Positions 13,093-27,100 of a stretch of DNA of 64,000 nucleotides are shown here, in pieces. Each line of letters starts with the position of its first letter. Position 1 is the stretch's first letter. The notes under the pieces are model-generated. The model searched no databases, was not told where the DNA came from, and saw only the letters and a list, made by a program, of their open reading frames with translations. The stretch lies in NCBI GenBank assembly GCA_963930655.1, contig OZ005610.1:23195001-23259000 (forward strand), read 5' to 3'. The DNA is from Myrica gale. Its lineage: Eukaryota; Streptophyta; Magnoliopsida; Fagales; Myricaceae. The position numbers and the translations under genes were made by a program.

Positions 13093-15179
13093 GCCGTTCA
13101 ATCAATGCCCTTAAGAGTACAGAGGGAGAGCATTTTAAGGAGAGTAAAGGAAATGAGACAAGTCGTCTATTGATCAGACCGTGTATATATATATATATAT
13201 TGGTCACGTTTCCTGGATCAAAAAGAGGACATTGAGGCAGCTTCAACAACTATTTGACCAGACGATTCAGGAATCAGGAAGCTTGGCAGCCCCACGAGCA
13301 CAATGACAGGACAGAAACGCAAGCAAGGACGGATCAAGGAAAACTCCAGAAGCTATTACCCAGTTGGTCCTTTATTGAATGGTCTACTGTTTATGCACGT
13401 GCCCAGGTTCATTGTAGACCTCCCGCGTTTCACTTCACGAAGTAATACATTCAAGGCTTTGGAGATGTAGGCCCTAAACTAACAAAAGAGATGTTTGGGA
13501 GCCGGGCTCCCAATATTTTGGTCTCAATTATCACTTTTTATTTTAAATTATCTTTCTGTTCATTTTTTCACAACCTCGACCCCTCAATATTTTTACCATC
13601 CAACATTTTAACAAACAAACATCAAAGTGAGCATTTGACTCTCAACGTTGCTATTCAGTTATTGACAGTTCTTTTCTAACAGATGGCATAGAGCCATAGT
13701 CACAAAATTAACCTTCGGGGCCAGCAATTTGGGTACCACGTCTCTGTGAGGAGAGTATCGACTTCAGCAGCAGAGGAGCCGGATTACTGGCCGGACTTAC
13801 CGGAATTAGAAGGGTGGGACGAACAAGGACAGCATATATAGCTAATAGCCGCATACCATAATTAATGGGTAAATTACGGATCTCCTTAAAACATCATTAG
13901 TTAAATGATCAGCGATGATATCAGGCTCAAATGCCTGAGTTTCTGTATAAGCAATCAAATTGCGAAAGAGGACAAGGAAACTTATCAGGATCATGTGTGT
14001 ACACAAGACATGAATACCAGCATAAGACGAGGTTTCCTGTATAGACTTGAGTAAAGTTTCAGTCTTTACAGATTTCTTGGCCTCAAGGCCTGCAAGACCG
14101 ACCTCAGTTGGTTTCGTGTCAAACTATCTACCTGCAGTGTTTCGAAAAGGGAAAAAATCTTTCAGAGTTCAAAAGTGTTTTCTTTTAACAAATCAATTCA
14201 ACCATCTCATGGCGAACTCGATCTTTGTTAGAGTCGGCAACTTTGTATATGTGGCACAAGGTAGGTTTCTTTTTTTCAGGCATAAGACCGTTACCAAAAA
14301 TTGTAAGTTGTATAACACAGAATCCTTAAATAGTGCGTATGCTGCGCTGCCTGATGCCTCTCAGAGCATCGGACTAAAACCGCATGTAGAACGTTCAGTA
14401 GTGATTAGAATCGAACATCTGAAAAAACCAGTCAAATGTCTGCTGCATAATCAATCATGTTTGCGCATACCAACGCCCCGAAACTCTCAAGGAACATAAT
14501 GAGAAAGAAGATGCCGATAAAAGAACCAACTTGTATGGACTGAGCTGTATAAGGAACCGTGGTTGGAAGTTGGACTGGAGGTGGTGGGCCGCTGTTAGCC
14601 AATAACCCCAACGACAGAGACACTATACTCCTTTGCCACCGTATCTTATCTTGGCTCTTTCCACAGTCGGGTCCAATGCAGACATTGGACTGTTCGAGAG
14701 AAGCAAACAGCAGTCCAGGATTGAAGGGCGTAGCCCACTTCAAAAGCCCAAAGCAAAACAGTTAACCTCATTGTATATCGAAAACTAGAATCCAGTGTTT
14801 TTTGGGTTTCAAGTATAAACCTTTTATTATCGCCTCCACCGATATGATTTTAGTTATTGAACTTGAAGAGACATGACAATAGTTGATACTCCTAACAATT
14901 ATTAGGCTTAATTATGGTTCTCCAATTAAGACCCACTTTAAGTGCAGAAAGTTCTAAGCTGATCCGTTCCATAGAACAATCTGGGACCCACTTTGGCTAA
15001 TGATGGTTTTTCCATTGAAGCTTCTCAAGTCAAGCCACTTACAAGCACTCCGAGTATCAGAGAGAGAGAACGAGTGACATGAACACTGCAATCTATGGAG
15101 CGCTTGACACATCAAGTACAAAGAAAATTACACTGATAATAAAAATGACACGAAAGCCCACAGGCAAGATAGGTATTGC
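13093..15179. other. Spacer between the hAT element and the EFR3-like gene; no gene recognised
   Basis: This holds a short TA microsatellite (about 13184-13200) and the likely 3' UTR of the EFR3-like gene nearest 15179. Open frames on both strands around 14047-14765 have no Met-initiated model, no recognisable domain and no splice context, so no gene is called. Confidence 0.5.
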
Positions 15180-18100
15180 CTAAGAATTTACAAGATAGGT
15201 AGCACCAGACAGAATGTGGCTTCCCTTCCTACATCCAGCTGCCTTGAGGAAGTTGTCGAAGGGGCTGGCAGGAGGCAGCTTCATAGCGAACCATGAGTCC
15301 TGCGGCAACAAATGTCCCTGAGCAGGACAAACTCCACTTGTTATCTGCATGAACACAATTGATTATGGTCAGAACGCATCAAAAACTGATAATATATATA
15401 GACAAAGTGATTAATACTATGTTATTTGCAACCATTCACCTCCTACATTACCACATTCGTGTTATGTGGGGTCCATCCAGCCCACGAGAAGACCCAAAGA
15501 CAAACCCCACTTTGCGTGGGAATTTGTTTTTAAAAAATAGGGAAACTTTAGTTGCCAGACAACACATGGAGAAATAGCAAGTGCTGCACAAAAGAAAAAG
15601 GAGATCTGTGTGCCGCAACAATTCGGGATCTCATAATTCAAACAACATAACTGCTATTCGATAACCAGAGCCCATAACCATGTCCGGAGTAATTAGTATT
15701 TTCACGAGTATCCTTGTGCACATGCCTGCTGGGAGGAGAATACTCTTTTGACCAAGTGGTTTGCTCTGAATTCCTATAATTGATATTGTTGCAACTGTTT
15801 GAGTGCTGTGTGTCCATCTGAATGAAATGCATTCTGGAACCTAATACACAAACGAAATTAATCAATTCAGTAAAAGGCTGACCGTTTTGAGTGCTGTGTG
15901 TCCATCTGAATGAAATGCTGGACACAATTGGCCCACTGCTTTACTTTGGTGATTTTCTTGGGCCAACCAATTGGACAGTTTCTTCCTTGTGCCTGTGCCG
16001 AGGGCTTCACAGTGGCTAGCCATGGTGTTGTATGGGAGAGGTGATGTAGTCACAGATGTTCCTGCCACTTCCCCAGCTACCACAAGTGCCTGAAAACACT
16101 ATAATTTAGTACACAAAATCTTCGCCTATGGATAACCAGGTGTCATGCATATGGACTTATGAAAGTGGGGCTAGACTATTTATTCCAACTAAAAATATTA
16201 CTTCACTTTTTAAATATGTGATATGCTGGAACCATCAACCCATATAGTGCACATTCTAGCTTAAGTATTTTAGCAGTCAGGACAGTTGATGTTTCAAAAA
16301 ATTCACTATATAGATTAGGGAAACGCAGATTAAAACTTACATCTCTTTTAATATTGCTCCACTTTCCAGACTATTATTGTCTTTGACAAAGAATCTTATA
16401 GGTGTTTAAGAAAGTCAAAATTAACATATGCATGCATGCCACTCACAGATGCAAACATGTGAAAACATGAACACATCCACTGGCCCACAAACATACACAC
16501 AGGAGGGAGAAGCAGAGTTACCGATTCCAGAAGCTGTCCAATACTTATAACATGAGGTAAAGATGGAGAAGAAGGCATTTTGGGTATGAAACGAGAGAGG
16601 TCAGCCACAGACGCTTCACTTACTGCATCATCCTCAACCAATGAATTGATTGGAAAATCCTACACCATAAGCAACAATCAAAGACCATATTTAAGAAGCA
16701 TGTTCAAGTTAACCGTGATAAACCCAGGCAGGTTGAGCAGGTTTCACATCTTCATCATTGTTTGTTATGCTCCAAAAGGATGAGCTAATTTTTGACAGAT
16801 TTCATCCTTTGGATTTATTTACATGGCATTCAAACAGACCCCCTCACCCACTCCACCAGCCATTTTTTTGGACTTAAGCTAGGGATGGTTGGAAAGAAAG
16901 AAATGAGCTTCACCAAGGTCTTTTGCTGAACGAGCATGAAGAAAATGATGATAAAGAGCATACCCCATCAAAGGACATTGATTTCTTGGAATGGGAATCC
17001 AATTGACTGTGGTCAAACTCAAGTATTGATCGTGGACCAAACATGAATGCATCATCAGGTGTGAATGATTCTGAGAGTTGCGTAGTCAGGTCTTCTTCCT
17101 CCATCTTAACAAAGCAAAAACAGACAAATCAGAGGGAGGGAGGGAGAGGGAGTCAGAGACAGAGATACCGAGAGATGTTCTGGTCCATTGTTAAAATGCT
17201 ATACCTCAGTAATGCTGGACAGACTCCGAACCATGATGTCCATTATAAGATTGTCAGATTCGTACATCTTGTTTCGTAACTCGATGAGCCTAGAAGCAGC
17301 AAGTTGATTATCACTATCAGACCCATACACCCTGATATCTGCCTGAGGCTTTACATATACTTGAAGGTCGTCGCTAATTCCAAGATACGGATCAACCTGA
17401 ACTTGTAGGAAGACAAATTTTATGATTACATAACTATCAAAAGTTGCAGCTTTAGTCCTACTGGGAATGGAGAGTACCACAACCCCCATCCCCACCATCC
17501 ACACAGAAAGACACAGATATACTCCAAACAGAACTCACATCGTATGGAACTAATGACTTGAGCAAGTCATTCAAATCAGGAATGTGGTATATCTTGGCTG
17601 CAAACATCAACATGCCCATTGATAATACAAAGATAGATCTTCGGCATGCGGGAGGCGACATACCTGCCAAAGAGAAACACATCTCAATGACACCTTTGAC
17701 TCCAAAATTGACAACTTGTTTGCTAGAACCAAAAGAAAACTGTTCATGAAACACTACTGCTCATACCATCGTTAGGGTCCAGGGACACATTCCTGAGAGA
17801 CAGGGGAAGTTGAAAGAATCGGATCACAAGGTTGTCATTTGGATTCTGCAACATCAGTAGGTTCAAATATTGTGACTAGACAAGAACATGCAAGCCAAGC
17901 CCTAATTCAATAAAGACTGGCATCGTCTCTGACAGCGCAGACGGGAACATAAAAACAAGACGCATTGGAAATGAAAATAATAAAGAGTTGAGGAAAAATT
18001 AAGCATTGTTGCTTTGCAGATAGATGAAATTTGACCTTTAAGCCTGAAGAAAGGAGTGTCAAAACGAAAGAATGAGCTATAGCTTCAATATTTGCAGGTA

Positions 18101-21100
18101 AATTATCTGGAAGACTGGCTTGCATCCAAAAAGCAGACAGCAACTGTGCAATTTGCTCCTCACTAAACTTCATAATTTGTGGTTCCTGGACCAATCACAG
18201 ACCAAAATTTAAATGATTTATTGCAAAACAAAATCATAACTACAACACCACAAAAAGGTAAAACATTTATGAAAATGAAGTCTGCTCACAGCTTCAGACA
18301 AGCTAGTCGACCCAGCAGTCCTGTCAATAATGGAGCTAATTTTGTAAAAATTAGGGGAATGCTTGCGAACACCTCCCTGTTTCCAGTCTTCTTCAACAAT
18401 GTCCCTCTCTTTAAGATCCTCTTGAACATCATTCCCATGCTTTTCTACTATGGCACCACCTTTTTCGCTCCGGAGCTTTTCAAGGAGAGCTGTAATTGAG
18501 GCAGATGCAGTATTTGTGTGCCATCTTCTCTGATGGTGAAGAAAACCATTTCTAAGAGAGGAAGCCTCATGTCGGGGATGATTAGAACTTGGAATAAGAA
18601 GAGCAGAAAATATCTGGTGTGCTCCAACTCGTGCATCAACATCAGGGTGTAACATCACTTTCAACAGTTGAACAAGTAGGCCTTCTGGAAAGACCTAAAT
18701 CAGAATAAATAAATGAATACACAAACTGCAGATGGTTTAAAAGGGCAAGCCGTCATGCACAAATGTAAACATAAAATAATACTAACCATATAATATTTTC
18801 AACTGTATAACACACTAAATTAGTATAGTCAGAGAAGTTTAATAGAGGTTAGTTTGATACCACCAAGATTATTATTTTGCGGAAGTTTGATATTGCAACT
18901 ATCTCATTAACTTCCTATTTCTCTCTATACTACAGGACTCAGGATCTATGATCAGAAGTCATTCAACTGGATGTCAGTAGAATCCTACTTTCTGGAGATT
19001 GATTCCAAACAAGTCAATGATCTCAAACAACAATACTAGATGAGGGAACTTTCAAAGGCAGCAAACAAAATACAAGAAGGAGCACATAAAAACCATCTGG
19101 ACAGGAAACTAAAGCATATCAAGCTGCACTCACCTGCTGAGAACACGAAGAGGCCGATGCTACTGAGATCATGTGAGCAAGACTCATCAATGATCCAATG
19201 GAAGCCCTGGCAACAACTCCAGAGGGCAACTTCTCCAGTGTAATTGCCATCAGGTCAAATAGCGGCCGTACATCACCAATCTACCAAAAAACATATCACA
19301 TCCATTTAAACGGGAACCACAGGAGAGAGCAGCAATCACATATACCAGAGAAGTATCGAACTTACCCCTTTTGCAATTTCAAGTAAACAGCCTTCAATGG
19401 AATTCTGAAGTAAAATATTTGAGTTTGACTCTTGCTCACCAACAGATTCAACTGTGGCTTGAAGACTTTTCCTTAGATGCCTGCATAGGTCACAGACAAA
19501 CCCAATTTCTACCAGCACAGATCCTGATCTGATTTGCCTAGCTAAGGCAGTAGCAACTTGAATGACATAAGACTTGAGTTGGGGATCCTGTGCAACATTT
19601 TTGTGATCAAGATGATGTATCAAAGAAGCTAAAATCAGCTGCTGATTCCCTGAAAAAATAATAATTAAACATTAGTCAATTACCCATTTGGCAAAAGTGA
19701 CCAATGCACGCACAAATATTCGTATTCCACTCCTAGATATTTTGGTCTCCAGAGAGGGAGAGCAACAAAAATAAGAACTCCACAAAATGCTATATAAGTG
19801 AATTTCAAACACTAAAAACAACACAAATGGCACATATGGAGGAACAAGCTAGAGGGAGATCAACAAACCTGAACTCTCCATGTGGTATGACATATCAGAC
19901 AAAACCATCACAGCCAAACCCCGCCGAGGAGTCCAGAAACGTCCAGAATCAAAGTAAATAAACATTGGGTCTAGTACCCTGCGCATTGTTGTAGTCTCCT
20001 TGGCTAATTCAACCATTCTCTGGATACAAATTCGTGCCCATACCTTTGGGGTCTCCATCTCTTCTCTACAATAAAGGCAAGAAAGCTTTCAAAGGGAGAT
20101 ACAAAAAGGGTGAAAATTGTCAAAGGGGTACATGAGTTGCAAATTCCTGCGCATAGTTAAAAAGCCTCCTTCATATGCTTTGAAATAGCCAGTACCTTGT
20201 CAAGAGAGAAGGATCAGTCTTTTCTGGTCGTGGCCTCACAATCATGCAGTGAGGACTTGTATCACAACTTGCAATGGCACCACTTCTGCCTTCAAATCTA
20301 ATCACTTCATCTACCCAATTATGATGTGGTTCCCCTTGCTCAGAATCACCTTCAGTATGAGCATCAGGCTCATAGTTATCTAAAATGCCATGTACAATCT
20401 GCACCGCAGAGATGCCAACAACTTGAGATATAACACCTGAATTACAACTACAAACAGGAACAATAAAGTATATAAAAAAAAGGCAGATGCAATACTATAG
20501 ATTGCAGATTCAGTACCACACCAATTACCTTCTTATATCAATTATAATGCACGAGAAAAGCAAATCAATTGTGTATTCACTTTTTTTTCGTGGGATAGTG
20601 GATTCTTCAGTTTCGCTAGATTTTTTTGTACTAACGATGCCCTTGCTGCGTTCTCTCTCCTGCGTGCTCTCTTTCCGTTGGTTTTTCTGACTAGTTAGTG
20701 GTGAGATTAGTATTTGTGATGACACTTTTTACTCATAATTTTCGTATTGAGTCTAAGGAATTCCAAGTGAGGATTAGTGTGAAGGGTCATATTCAATTCT
20801 CATAATGGAGTTACAGGTTTGTGAACGTGATTCATATGGGAAGTATGGGGCAATGTGGACGGTAAATATGTCTGATAAACTGATGGAGGCTTCTCCTACA
20901 GTCAACTTTGCCTCTAACTTCAATGAGCCTAGGAGTGGCTTTTTGGCACAAAGATGTTGTAACAAAGGTGATCGTTATGTTAAGGTTGTTGAATATGGAG
21001 GGAGAAGGAAGGTGGGGGCGGCGATGGTGTCGGAAGGTAAAAATGGCCACGGGTGGCAGATCTTGAATCGCCTCTTTCTTGATGTACTGTCCTGTCTGCG

Positions 21101-24100
21101 AGTCTTTCAGTGAAACATGCGGGTTCCTCAAGTGTTCGGCTGGAAGTTTCTTTTGCTAAGGATGTGTCAGCTCCATCAGTGGTGAACGGAGTTTGTGGGA
21201 GGTCAAGCTCCCATGTTCAAATTTCAGGGGATGCCGAAACGTTAAAAGATCTGCATGCAATAGAAGCTGCAGACGTTATGTTTCCCAAGTTAATTTCCTC
21301 TTCTATGTCGAAGGAGAAAGTTGCGGTTGGCAAGTGTCCAGCTGGTTTGTCGGAAAGAAAGTTGACATCTTCTAATGGCGCTGAATTTTGGAAACAAGTA
21401 CTGGGACTTCTAAAGGAAGTGGACAGGCTTGCCGTTCTTTTGTGTCAACATAATCAAGGAGGCCTTTATGTTAGGGAGTTAAGTTGCGGGGTGTGTGGTT
21501 TTACTTTAAAACGATCTTCACATAGGGAGTGCGTATGGGTTGAATAATGGTGGCCCAAAACATGGTGCGAGAGAACTGGGGCATGACGGGCTGGACTTGG
21601 CTCTAATGGAGAATACAGGTCAGGCAGAGGATTCGAAAATTCCAACATGCACAGATCTAGGGAGGGTCGTCGCAGCTCCAGGAGGCTAGAGTAAAAGCTC
21701 CGACAGCTCGGGTGCCTCTACCAAGCCAGCAGAGGTGTCGCCAACGCCAGAGCTGCCTTCAGGCGACAAGATGCAGGTGCCGGAGAGACTGGGACAGTTG
21801 CATTTGGAGTCGTCGGAGCAGTTGGAGGCGGTCGGGGACCTTCCCATTGGTTTGTCGGCGTCGGAGTTGCCTTCTGGTGACAAGTGGCAGGTGTCGAAGG
21901 GACTGGGTCCACTGTATTTTCCACCTGTGAGTGTTGTATGCTCGCGTAAAAAATTTGTGGTTGAAGGCCATGTTGCTGACAGGCAAGCTATCAGTTTCTT
22001 TTGTTGTTTTGGATTGACAGGTTGTTGAAGATGGGATGGAGTCAGATCGACCTAAAGTTAAGCATAGTGGAGTGATGGGTTGGGATGCGATCGTGTTGGC
22101 TGAGTAGGGGTCTTCTCAGCTAGGATCTGAGGTGATGGTGAATTCTCTTTCGTGTTCAACACATATTTCTGGTGGGACTGTTTCTGAAATTGGGGAGTGC
22201 TCTTTGGGGAAACAAAGTGTGGGCAGTGGGAGTGTGGGTGATCTTTGGGAACCTCTGTGAATGTGCTACCCAAGTATGGAGGGGGGTTTTGTTCAGCTGA
22301 GTTCGAATTGTCCAGGTGGGTTCTGCAAATGGTTACCTCTTTTCGTCATTTGGTAGGGGTGTCTTGTGATGGGTATGAGCAGAAATTGATGGATTTTTCA
22401 AGAGTTAGAAAGGGATAGAAAGCGAACCCCTTGTAAATCGGGAGGGAAGTTGGTGAGGGAATTGAAGGGCTGAAGACTACTGTTAACTATGAGGGGCATA
22501 CGTCTACTTCAAAGCGAGGTAGAAAGGGGGGGGGAGATTTATCAAATTTATTATGAAGCCAAGAATTCTAAGTTGGAATGACAGGGTTAAATGTCGTAGG
22601 ATTGGGAATTTGGTGCGAGGTTGGAAACCTGACTTTGTTTTCAGGAAACGAAGTTGGAGTTTATTTTGAGGGTTGTGGTGAGGTGCTTATGGGGTGGTCC
22701 ACAAGTGAGGTGGAGTTGTGTTCCGATAGATGGTGCTTCGGGAGGTATCTTAATCTTATGGGATTTACGTGTTAGAAATGGTGGATCAATGTGAGGGTAG
22801 TTTTTCCTTGTCAGTTATGTTCAAGAATGTTGATGATGGGACTCAATGGGATTTTTCGGGGGTCTATGGTCCTAATGATGATTCTAGTAGGCCTTTGTGG
22901 GAAGAGTTGGCGGGGGTGTCCTCTTGGTGGAATCTTCCGTGGTGTATTGGAGGTGACTTTAACGTTACTCAGTTTCCTGGTCAGAGGACGGGATCCGGAG
23001 GAATTGGAAGAGCTATGGAGGATTTCTCCAATTTCATTTCAGATTGTGGATTGGTGGATATTCCTTTGTTTGGTGGTTCGTATACTTGGTCTAATAATAG
23101 AGTTGTTCAATCGTGGTCTCGGATTCATCGGTTCCTTTTTACTTCGGATTGGGAGACGTTGTATCCGGAGATTGTTCAGCGTAGATTGCCTCGCATGTAT
23201 TGTGATCATTTTCCTATTATTTTGGGAAGTAGTACCTTTGGGAGTGGGAATAGGCCATTTTCCTAGTTATGTGCTGAATTTGAAATTGAAGGCTTTGAAA
23301 CGTGATTTTAGCGCATGGAATAAGGAAGCTTTGGGAAATCTTTGTTTTCGAAAGGTGGCTTTGTTTAGAGAGCTGACTATATTGGATGAGATGGATGACC
23401 CGAGGGGGGGGGGTCTTGATGTTGAGGGGTTGGAGAGGAAGGTGGGGGTTAATAGGGAGTTAGATAATCTGATTGATTTGGAAGAGACGAGTTGGCGACA
23501 AAAATATCGTGCATTATAGCTTAAGGATGGAGATAAATGTACAAAGTTCTTTCGTCGTGTTGCTAATTTGAATAGGAGGAATAATTCTTTTTCGCATGTG
23601 GTGGTGGAAGGGGAGGTAGAGGATCCTAGAGACATTTATGATAAGATAGTTCATTACTATTCTTTGTTGTATGAGGAACCTTATGCTTGGCGACCGTCGT
23701 TAGATGGGTTGGATTTTGATGCTATTTTAGGGGAGGCTGAGTGGTTTGAGAGGCCATTGGAAGAGGAAGAGGTGTATGGGGTGGTTCGTGGTCTAAATGG
23801 GGATAAAGCTCTAGGACCAAATAGTTTCTCTCTAGCTTTCTATCAGTCTTGTTGGGATGTGATTAAGAGGACATCCTTTCTATTTTTAATGAATTTGCTC
23901 GGGTTGGTAAATTTGTTCGTAGTTTGAATACTACGTTTATTGTTCGTATTCCAAAGATGTCGGGAGCTGTTGAGTTGAAGGACTTTCGTCCTATAAGTCT
24001 GGTGGGAGGAGTCTATAAGATTCTTGCTAAGGTGTTGGCAAATAGGCTGAAATTTATGCTGGAGAAGATTATTTCTTCTTCTCATAATGCATTTGTGAGA

Positions 24101-27100
24101 GGCCGGCAGATTTTAGACTCGGTGTTGATAGCGAATGAATGTATTGACTCACATAAGAGGTTGAAGGAACCAGGTATGTTATGTAAGTTGGACATTCATA
24201 AAGCTTATGATCATGTCAATTGGAGTTTTTTGTTGTATCTTTTGAGGTGTGGGTTTGGTGAGCAGTGGTGTCGTTGGATAGAATTTTGTATTTCTTCTGT
24301 GAAGTTTCCGGTGCTTGTGAATGGTTCACCCGAGGAATTTTTTTTAAGTACTCGAGGATTGCGTCAAGGAGATCCCCTATCTCCTCTTTTATTTGTTATT
24401 GAAATGGAAGCGTTTTCCCGCTTGATGGCAATGTTAGTTTCAAATGGGGTTATTGTTGGTTTTAAGGTGGGTGGTGTTAGTGGTGGGGGAATTGACGTTT
24501 CTCTTTTACTATTTGCTGATGATACTTTAGTGTTGTGGGGCCGAGGTAGAGCAGTTCAAGAGTCTTCGTTGTTTGCTTTTGTGTTTTGACGCGATTTCAG
24601 GTTTAAAGGTTAATCTTTCGAAGTCGGAGGTGATTCTGATTGGAAATGTGGGGAATGTGCAAGAGTTGGCTTCAATTTTGGGGTGTAGCATCTACGCTTT
24701 GCCAATGACTTATTTGGGTCTTCCGCTGGGTGCTAGATCTAAGAGAGTGCATATTCAGGATGGTATTTTGGAGAGAATGGCAAGACGATTGGTTGGGTGG
24801 AAGCGTATGTATTTATCCAAGCGGGGTCGGATAACGTCGATCAAATCTACGCTTTCTAGTTTACCTATTTACTACCTTTCTCTTTTTCCCATTTCGTGCA
24901 ATGCGGTTTCTAGAATTGAAAAAAAAAAATGCAAAGGGATTTCTTGTGGGGTAGTGACTTGGAAGTTCACAAATTTCATCTCATTAAATGGGATAAGGTT
25001 TCTTCTCCTATTCTTTTAGGGGGTTTGGGGCTTCGAAGATTGACAATGTTTAACACAACTTTGCTAGGCAAATGGTTGTGGCGCTTTGCTGCTGAGAGGG
25101 AGAGTTTGTGGAGGATTATTATTGCAGCGAAATTTGGAACTTCGAATGGAGATTGGATGACTTTACCTTCTCGAGGCTCTTTTGGGGTAAGCCTTTGGAA
25201 GCATATTAGTAGAGGTTGGGATTTGTTTCGTGAGCACATTCGGTTTGTGGTGGGTAATGGGAAAAGCATTCAATTATGGCATGATTGTTGGTGTGGTGAT
25301 AGACCGTTATGTTGGTTGTTTCCTCTTTTGTATTCCTTATCAAGGTGTAAGGAAGGGGTGGTGGCTGATTCTATGTTGCTTACTAATAATTCTATTGTTT
25401 GGGATGTTCAATTTATGAGAACTGTGAATGATTGGGAAATGGAGGAATTTACGGCTTTCTACTCTACTCTTTATGATAAGATGGTTCGTAGAGATAGTGA
25501 AGACAAGCTAATTTGGAAGGGTTCTAAGGATGAAGTTTTTTTCGTTAAATCCTTCTATGGTCTTAATTATGGGGATCAATCTTAGTCTTGGCGTGGAGTT
25601 TGGAAGACCAAAGTTCCCACGAGAGTTTCTTTCTTTGTGTGGGAGGCTACACATGGTAGAATTTTGACTATTGATAATCTGCGTAGGAGGGGTGTGTGTC
25701 CTTGATTGGTGCTACTTATGTAAGATTGATGGAGAGTCTGTTAATCATGTTTTATTGCATTGCTCGATGGCTTGAGGACTTTGGCAGCTTGTTTTTGGTA
25801 TAACGAATCTCCATTGGGTTATGCCAGAAAGGGTGGTTGATGTCTTATTATGTTGGGGGAGAAAGTTTGTGGATCCATTGGCTAAGGCAATTTGGAAGAT
25901 GATTCCATCTTGTATTTGGTGGTGTCTTTGGCGGGAGCGTAATAGTAGATGTTTCGAGGATTTACTTTCTTCTGTGGAGAGATTACAGGGTGTTTTTGTG
26001 CATTCTCTTTTTCTACGGGTTGATGCTATGTGGGGGGCACGTTTTAGATTTCTAGGATTTTATTAGTTTTCTCGCTCGTATATTCTAGTGCATCTAGTAA
26101 TTCCTTTGTACTATTTTCATTTTCTTTTTTCTATTTCTAATAATATTTCCTTCTTTATTAAAAAAAATCAATTATAATGCACAACATGCACTTTTTTCTT
26201 CATACAGTTGATACACCAACTAGTTGAACAGTAAAACTAGCAAAACAACAGGAAAGATTCTTCTCACAATTCACAACATTGTCTTGATAAACCAAGTGGA
26301 GAACATTGCCAAACCATAGTGAAACCCTAACCATGAGAGTGTTGGATGGTTTTCTTTCCGTATTAATTTCACTTGATTCCCAATTGACCAATTGGCCTTC
26401 CTGATTATTCGGTGATGACTGATACCAAAACTAACCTCTAGTATCAACAACAATATCTCACTAAAAATAAAAGGAAAGCAACAAAAAAAAGACAAATGAT
26501 TATAATTTCTCTTTTCCCAGTCAACTTAAATTGATTGTAATCCGAATGCCTCTAGTATTTTCTAAAACAAGTAGACTGGTTCTCTAATATGTAAGTTAAA
26601 AAGGAGTCTTTTATGTCTTATATGCCACTTACTCGTGTCCACTTTTCGAATAAGAGCTGTTTGAAAATAAGGAGCTAAAAACTATTCAATATTCACCACA
26701 GTATTACTTTTCCTCGGTAAATATGGTCACGCCAATCAATTAAACTGCAACCCCTTGGGTTTAAACACAATTTAAACAAAAAAATTGCTCTGCCAACAGT
26801 TTTTACAATCTAACAGAAATCACTAACCTCGTCAAAATCAGCAAAAATAAGTGAGAATTGTGCCATGAACCACAACTGCCAAAGGAGAAACCAGTCAATA
26901 ACCAATCTTCTAGCTTGATGAAACTGGCAATTAGTGGTTTACATATTTGGAAATTATTAACAATATATAACTTGGAATAAATACTAATGCCTGGATGCAC
27001 ATTTTTTACTTTAAAAAAAATGCCTCTACACCTGGAAAACAAGAACCAACGAAGGTCAAAATACTACCATGGCCGACAGGCACTGCAAGCTTGATGCCCT

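Larger units (their letters stand above)
20553..26166 (+). mobile_element. L1-type LINE retrotransposon (5.6 kb), inactive, inside an EFR3-like intron
   Basis: The element runs from the left target duplication to a short poly-A tail (about 26159-26166). In order it holds an ORF1 relic, an APE-type endonuclease, a reverse transcriptase and a C-terminal zinc-knuckle region, all on the plus strand and so antisense to the host gene. The frames are interrupted many times, so it is dead, although its size suggests a nearly full-length insertion. The host exons on both sides (26828-26875 and 20196-20398) keep intact splice sites and matching phases. Confidence 0.95.

Noticed and set aside
14432..14743. 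Minus-strand open frame with a hydrophobic stretch (GSFIGIFFLIMFLESF)
   Set aside because: There is no ATG start, no domain and no splice context; it is probably chance.
23267..23635. Minus-strand open frames over the LINE
   Set aside because: They are antisense to endonuclease and reverse transcriptase coding frames.
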